This document shows, piece after piece, positions 18,386-24,036 of a DNA stretch of 24,036 nucleotides. Below the pieces are notes generated by a model, which saw only the letters and a list, made by a program, of their open reading frames with translations, made no database searches and was not told the origin of the DNA. Origin of the DNA: Chytridium lagenaria (lineage: Eukaryota > Chytridiomycota > Chytridiomycetes > Chytridiales > Chytridiaceae). The position numbers and the translations under genes are program-made. Every line of letters starts with the position of its first letter. The stretch's first letter is position 1. The stretch spans positions 1 to 24,036 of the forward strand of contig JAHLKC010000273.1 in NCBI GenBank assembly GCA_025449115.1, given 5' to 3'.

Positions 18386-19817
18386 TTGGATTTATTCGAC
18401 GACGACGAATCCCACGCCAGTCCCACTGATTCTCACCCCGTTAATACGAATCTGACGAGTCGGAGGCACCCCTTACTCGCCGACGTCTCTTTAACACTTG
18501 GACAACGTTTTACCTCTAACGTTGCTCCAATTGATTCTACGTGGACTGCTCCAGGTCCAACCCCTGCTGCATCCAGTGAATTAGTTGACGCTTCACGCGT
18601 TATTCCAGTTACAGCTGCTGAGATCTCATCTCGTGCAGTTCGTTTTTCACACACAGATAACGACGGTCGGTCTTTCACTAGCCCACCTTCACCTATACCT
18701 CCCGCCACTATGTCTGGTGCCGGTGGTTCTACTTCTTTTTCCAGGTCCTCGTCCACTGCCTCTTTGGCTGGATCTGGTAAGAAAAGATGGCATGAATGCC
18801 AAGAGTGCAAAGGACGATATGGCTACGGTGGTTCTTGACTCACCGCAGCCTGCGTCCATCTATCGCTTCATAGCGAAGATTGAGAGTATCTCTCACAGTA
18901 CGTTACTGATCCGACTAACCGGATCTGCTCGTCCCTTTGACGATCTGGAGCACGCTTTCCGCGTGACCTGGAACCCTGTCATAAACTTACGACCCCCAGT
19001 TGATACTGTGGCTCATCTGGTTCCTAGAGCCTCAACGACGTTGAGTCAACTTCAGAAGGTCCTTCGCCGTAACTTTGCTCCTAATACGGACGAGTCGGAT
19101 CTTGTTACAAAAGTTGAGCAGTTTCAATGGGACACCTCCCGCATGGGTCCTCTTGAAGCTCTCAATAAACTGACGTATCTTAACACGTCTTTACCTTTTG
19201 CTAATCGTCTCAGCGACGACAGGCTTAAAACCATCCTTATTTCAGGATGTCAAGACGACCGATGGAAGTCGCTCGTCAAGAAGGAGTCTTACTCTGGAAA
19301 GAAGTGGGATGATCTCACTATAACTGTCGACGATATCGTTGACCACATGCAGCTTCATCACCCTCGGGTGATTGCTAAGTCTGACTCCTCTGAGACTGCT
19401 GCTATTATGCACGCTTTCAATGAGAAATTCGAAAACTTGACGCAGGTTGTTGCTGATAGCCAACGCGAAGTTGTTCGCCTCCGTCGTGAGCTTAAGAAAG
19501 CTCCCAACACTCGCGATAACCTCTTAGTTCATATCGCTGAGAACACTGAGCTCCCGTTGCCTTTTGTCAACATGAGTGATGAACTTGTGAATCGTACGCT
19601 CAACACGTACATTCACACGTTGAACTCTGTCCTTACTTCTGACGGAGATTCTGAATTATCCGACGTTGACATCATCAGTCTTCGTGCGGATATCGAAATG
19701 ATACGCAATGGTGCTCGTGAGCCTTATCAGCGCCAACCCTATCGCCAAGGATATCCTCCTCGCAATAATGACTTTAACAACCGCTCTCGTCAGGGCAGTT
19801 ACAACAACTCTGACTAA
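18386..19817 (+). pseudogene. Ty3/gypsy-type Gag (capsid), one frameshift
   Basis: The capsid polyprotein, which would form the virus-like particle. The N-terminal part (MDLFDDDESHASPTDS, Ser/Pro-rich) is in one frame to about 18783. One extra A in AAGAAAAGAT moves reading to the frame that stays open to 19817. The second part has the helical, Trp/Leu-patterned look of a retrotransposon capsid: LVTKVEQFQWDTSRM, LEALNKLTYLNTSLPFANRLSDD, WKSLVKKESYSGKKWDD. A coiled-coil segment follows (FNEKFENLTQVVADSQREV), then a basic Arg/Asn/Gln-rich tail (YQRQPYRQGYPPRNNDFNNR) that would bind RNA. No intact CCHC knuckle is seen. The frame that follows (+1) overlaps at 19708-19817, so a programmed +1 shift is possible. 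Confidence 0.65.
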
Positions 19818-21112
19818 TCGCAGTCGTCAGAGCTCTGCTCAGAATGACCATCGTAATGGTCCTTTTACTTCTGACGCTTCTAATGCGCCTATGAATACTG
19901 CTGGTACTCAGTCTACCCGACTCAGTACTGGCACCACTTCAACCGGGACCACCGCAGCCCCTCCAGCTGCGCGTCGTTACCCCGCCCACTACTATCAAAT
20001 GTTCTCTTTTGACCCCTTTAGTGGACGACCCTTTGCCGATCTTGAAGACCCTGATGAAGTTTTGTCTCGTTTGATTTCTTCTGGTAAGATCCCGCATACT
20101 TCTTCACACACTGATGCTTTTGATAGCTCAACTCAAGCCTTGATGCCGGAATCTGTACCTCCGCCCATGGCTATGGCAACTTATGAAGTTCCGTTTCACT
20201 TCATTTACGCCGTGAGCTCCTTTTTTCTTGAAAGTCTTACATCAGTACCATCAGTAGTTTGGAATCATAACAATAAACATTTTTGTTTTCCTACTTCTGT
20301 CCCATTAATTGATGTTGAATCTGTTGTCCAGAATACATCTCCAGAACTCTCACATCCGTATATTATATGCCTACGGATGATGATGAGCTTGATCGTTTCC
20401 TTATTGCTTTACTAGCATATCCTCTCGACGTTATTATTATAACGCAACCTAATGTAAGAGCTTCCGCCTTACCACACTTAACCAATTTGAGTATCAAACA
20501 CCCTCTTTCTATAAGGTGTATGCTACCTCATTTACACGTGTTGTCCCACGAACCAAACGTCTACTCTACTGCTTGGTTTGTCTCGTCCAAACCTGACTCT
20601 GTGTATTTGGACACACTTCTCTATACCCACGACCTTGTTACGGTCACGTCGGCACTTCCTGTACCAATACACTTGACGCTGTACAAGGTCTGTGCACGAG
20701 AAGACCCTAAACAGTTGCTCCTTTCATCCGAGCTCTTCTTGCAACATCCCCGTATTTACGGCGGCATCGTAATTCGCACCCATACCCATAACGGGTGCTC
20801 TCCGTCAGTCTGCCATACTCTACTTCGAAGAGTTTATCCCTACCTCCCCTCCCTGATGCTTCTCTGCTCAGGTGCAGACATTCCTTAAAGACCGGCCCCT
20901 GTGCTTGCTTTGCATCAAGCCGTTGGTTCTGACTCTGCGAGTAAAACTCCAGTAATGATTTCAGCAGGTGTTAATACACATGTAGACCAGCGACAGCTCC
21001 AACCAGACTCAGTCTGATACAGTCCTGTGTTCTTCACGCAGTATCCAAACTCTACGATGTATGTGTTGAAAAGCATCTAGTAATCATCCCGCACCTTTGA
21101 GGAGACTCGAGA
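19818..21112 (+). pseudogene. Gag-Pol linker region of the gypsy element, frameshifted
   Basis: Open in one frame to 20415 (Ser/Thr/Gly-rich, then YQMFSFDPFSGRPFADLEDPDE) and in another at 20367-20888 (MPTDDDELDRFLIALLAYPLD..., then hydrophobic and Pro-rich sequence). Then about 225 bp with stops precede the protease. No domain recognised. Between Gag and protease a short spacer is usual; 1.3 kb is long. Confidence 0.4.
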
Positions 21113-21545
21113 ATGGAGTGCCAAACTGATGACGTCATCGTAGATGATGTACCATCTAATCTTATTGAAAACGATGCTCCTTGTATCACTCAGATTTGTT
21201 GCAACCTTGGTGGCGTCCACATTGGTGATGCACTCATCGACACAGGTTCCGATGGCAACCTTGTAACTAAGTCCCTCTTACGTGATCTTTACTCACGAGG
21301 AGTGGAGTTTGACATTACACCTTTCCATTACCCAAAGTTCTCAATGGAATTGGTGGACGAGAGCGTATTCTTGGAATATGCAGACTCAACGTATCTCCGG
21401 AAGTACTCCTGGAGTTAAGAAGAAACTTCCCTTCTATATAGTGGAACACTGTCCGCGGCCAGTCATCTTGGCATGCCTACTATCCTAGCCTTCCGTATGG
21501 ACATCCTAGCTAGTTCCCACAAACTACGCTATTCTACTATGCACC
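21113..21545 (+). pseudogene. Retroviral-type aspartic protease of the gypsy element
   Basis: Would cut the Gag-Pol polyprotein. The active-site motif ALIDTGSDGNLVT (about 21230-21270) has the catalytic DTG/S triad. It is preceded by APCITQICCNLGGVHIGD, matching the strand before the flap of pepsin-like retroelement proteases. The ORF breaks near 21400. The sequence continues in a second frame (KKKLPFYIVEHCPRPVIL) and a third (LGMPTILAFRMDILASSH), the last resembling the usual ILG...helix at the end of the domain. So the domain is complete in content but has two frame changes. Confidence 0.75.
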
Positions 21546-22406
21546 TACTCTGAAGGGCAGAAAAGTAAAGGCTTACGAGACACCTTTGAAGTAATAGCAA
21601 CAGGGTTCACTTACAAGAGTAAGTCACCTACATACGAATTGTTCTCGCTAAGGCGGCTCAGTTCGACCCTGACTACGGAACAACCGTGTGGTGTGTCTTT
21701 GATAGGCTGCCAGACGTTCCTTCCGCAAATTACACCGTTCTTCCTCGTCAGATTTTACTGACTTTGACGCAGAAAGAACTGTATACTCACACGCAGACCT
21801 GTTTCCCAACGGAATGCAGGCTGTACGTTGCGACGATGGTCGCCTTGTACCAGACATGGAACCATTCCCCTACAGGTTGGTCATTGAGGACCTTTCCAAA
21901 CCTCTTTACCACCAGGAACGTGTTTTGGGTATATTCATGACGACCCTAAACAACATTCACTGACTTCATCCCCATCCATGAGGATGATCAGGATGACCCT
22001 GCTGCGTGCCTCTATATCAAAACAGAGGTCACCGCAAATAGACGGATTAAAACACTCCAAGATTTTGGAAACCATCTCAACCTTCTCATTAATGGCATTG
22101 GTGCTGTTGATGACGATGGTAAGAGAAAGGTCAGCGTACTGACACCCGCCGCCTTCTTAGGAAGAGCAGCGATAAAGGAAGTACCCACGAGCAACGTACT
22201 TCTCACCTTACAAAAGCTTGAAAAAGCGAAACTGCCACCAGAGGAGTCTCGAGACCCCCTCTTGGATGTGCCGACACGGATATCCTGACTTCACAAAAGG
22301 AGTTAGATCCCGTTGACGAAGGATACGGCTCAATGCCTGATATTCCCCCCTTCCTGACTTTGTCACAAAAGCTCTGCTGGAAACTCCAGCTGACGATGGC
22401 CCTGAT
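21546..22406 (+). pseudogene. Protease-RT spacer of the gypsy polyprotein
   Basis: Frameshifted coding remnant. The best stretch (about 21960-22285) reads IHEDDQDDPAACLYIKTEV, then TLQDFGNHLNLLINGIGAVDD and LLTLQKLEKAKLPPEE. A further frame change leads to FVTKALLETPADDGPDLEE, which runs directly into the RT frame. Acidic and Pro-rich, no domain recognised. Confidence 0.45.
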
Positions 22407-24036
22407 TTGGAAGAGCCCTCCCGTCATAGACCTCATGACACCACGAATGAGGATCGCATGGATTACCTTAAGAATATGGATCCTATAACGACTGAGGATC
22501 TTCTGAAGAAGTTTGATCTTCAGCACATTACTGATATGCAACTGCGTGAGCGACTCATTCAGTTCTTGTCAATTCCTAAGAACGCTGATGTCTTTCGTGA
22601 ATACGTTAGAACAGGTACAAAGGACCCTGGTTACCATACCATTGAAACAAAACCATATTCTCGCCCTCCCAACATGGCTCCTTACCCTGTTGGTTTAGAG
22701 CGCGCTAAGATCATCCGCGACCATGTCGAGGAAATGCTGAAGACTGGCGTCATTAGGAAGTCACGCTCTCCTCACGCATCTCCCGTGTGTCTCGCGAAAA
22801 AGAAGGACGGTGCTGACCGATTCTGCACCGACTTCCGTCGTCTCAATGAGATCACTATAAAGGATAAGTATCCTTTACCACGCATTGATGAGACCTTTGA
22901 TCGGTTGGCCGGGATGTGTCTCTTCTCATCCCTTGATCTCCTCTCAGGCTTTTGGCAGATACCTGTAGCCCCAGAGGATCGTCACAAAACTGCCTTTGTT
23001 ACTCCAGATGGACTCTATGAGTACAACGTGATGCCCTTTGGCCTTACAAATAGCCCACCCACTTTCCAGAGATGCATGGACTTAGTCCTCGCTGGAATAA
23101 AGTGGATCAAATGTATGGTGTACATTGACGATATTATCATATTCTCAACAGATGTGGATTCCCACTTCGAAAATCTTCAGCTTGTGTTCGATAGACTATA
23201 TGAGTACAACCTAAAGCTTAAACCTAAGAAGTGTCAGTTCCTTTTCAAGGTCTTACCCTTCCTAGGTCATATCGTCTCTGAAGATGGGATAAAAGCAGAT
23301 CCCGATAAGCTTGTGAAGCTTGAAGATTGGCCTGTACCAAAAACAGTCAAGGATATTCAACGATTCCTTGGTTTCACTAATTATTTTCGACGATTTGTAC
23401 CCAACTTTACTGACGTCGCAAAACCATTATATGATCTCACTCGCAAAGAGATCTCATTTGACTGGACTGCCTCCTGTGAAGCAGCCTTTCGACGCTTGAT
23501 AGATATACTCAAATCTGAGGTACTATTAGTAACTCCATTACCAGACGATAAGTTCGTTATATCTTGCGATGCTTCTAAGTACGCAATTGGTGCTGCGCTT
23601 TTTGTGAATCGCGACGGCATATACCATCCTGTAGCTTTTGCCTCACGCACGTTGAACGATGCTGAGCAGAACTACTCTAACACTGACCGCGAGGGTCTCG
23701 CTGTTGTGTGGTCTTCAAACCTCTTTGAGACTTACACATGGCGCAAACCATACCGCATTGAGACTGATCACTCAGCCTTAATCCCCTGTTTGCTAGAGGC
23801 GACCTGAAGGGCCGCTTTGCCCGATGGTCATACTCTCTACAGGATCATGAGATTGAGTTGGTTCATGTTCCCGGCAAGAGCCAGGCCGTTGCCGACGCTC
23901 TCTCACGCAGCTTCAAACCCCCAAAGCCTATACCTGATGATGACTCAGAGGTTGGTGACTTCCCTGAGACCGCCCCTCGAGTCTTTATCGGAAAAGATGC
24001 TAAAGTTAAGAACAAAGAACTTTTGCAAACTATAAC
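22407..24036 (+). pseudogene. Ty3/gypsy reverse transcriptase-RNase H, one frameshift, cut by window end
   Basis: RNA-dependent DNA polymerase and RNase H of an LTR retrotransposon. Open without lesion from upstream of 22407 to about 23777. RT motifs: SPHASPVCLAKKKDG, DFRRLNEITIKDKYPLPRID, SSLDLLSGFWQI (catalytic Asp codon 22935-22937), YNVMPFGLTNSPPTFQ, YIDD (23121-23132), KKCQF...FLGHIVS. The thumb/connection follows, with FLGFTNYFRRFVPNF. RNase H has CDAS (Asp at 23568-23570), NYSNTDREGLAVV with the Glu, and ETDHSAL. Loss of one A near 23778 shifts the frame; the tail HVPGKSQAVADALSRS (about 23860-23912) is then read. Integrase would follow but lies outside. The given start is only the first permissive codon of the track; the frame is open upstream. 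Confidence 0.92.

Larger units (their letters stand above)
14600..24036 (+). mobile_element. Ty3/gypsy-type LTR retrotransposon, right end outside window
   Basis: Gag-like, capsid, aspartic protease, RT and RNase H in the order of Ty3/gypsy elements on one strand. The left boundary is set loosely at the structured leader, because the 5' LTR cannot be proven without its 3' partner. From the leader to the protease is about 6.4 kb, several times the usual Gag length, so two elements may be joined here. Confidence 0.65.

Noticed and set aside
14787..19375. Similar 17-mers at 14787-14803 and 19359-19375 (16 of 17 bases, both encoding HPRVIA) as a Gag duplication
   Set aside because: One such match is about what chance gives in a 24-kb window, and similarity does not extend to the flanks.
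19708..19817. Programmed +1 frameshift between Gag and Pol
   Set aside because: The frame relation is right, but so many other frame changes follow that one more accidental shift is as likely, and no recognised slip site was seen.
1..24036. tRNA, rRNA and CRISPR arrays
   Set aside because: No A/B-box pair with cloverleaf, no rRNA-like block and no regularly spaced repeats with unique spacers were seen on either strand.

Overview
The window looks like repeat-rich nuclear DNA of a fungus or fungus-like eukaryote. Introns are very short (41-57 nt, GT...AG) with branch sites such as CTAAC and TACTAAT, poly(A) signals are AATAAA, and nothing resembles operons or Shine-Dalgarno sites. Almost everything recognisable is a transposable element or a TE-associated gene, and most are broken by frameshifts and stops. 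The species cannot be named from the sequence.

Layout. (1) 1-1688, minus: a broken RecQ-family DEVH helicase whose C-terminus runs off the left edge. (2) 1836-3236: a PIF/Harbinger remnant, made of the C-terminal part of a DDE transposase (plus) tail-to-tail with a broken Myb/SANT-like coiled-coil gene (minus), the usual two-gene content of that superfamily. (3) 3300-6588: mostly AT-rich DNA with one weak, frameshifted hypothetical ORF. (4) 6589-9149: a compact Crypton-like element, with a single tyrosine recombinase (YR) gene of 770 codons and one 56-nt intron, minus strand, lying between two identical 18-bp direct repeats embedded in GGGTGA-rich ends. (5) 9561-13100: a decayed DIRS-like retroelement (Gag with CCHC knuckle, RT, RNase H) with no recombinase of its own, split by an insertion of about 890 bp. 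(6) 13100-14820: non-coding leader or LTR-like DNA, including a dense cluster of RNA-type hairpins at 14361-14752. (7) 14820-24036: a very long, frameshifted Ty3/gypsy-type element (Gag-like regions, aspartic protease, RT, RNase H), cut by the right edge before any integrase.

The stand-out object is the YR element. It is the only complete multi-exon gene with no lesion, it keeps the full R...HxxR...H...Y catalytic set, and it has a plausible pair of recombination repeats. The second item of interest is the stem-loop cluster, with cUUCGg and GNRA-type tetraloops, upstream of the gypsy coding region. The elements are not a functional pathway. They are independent mobile elements accumulated in one tract, with recent ones beside or inside older ones.
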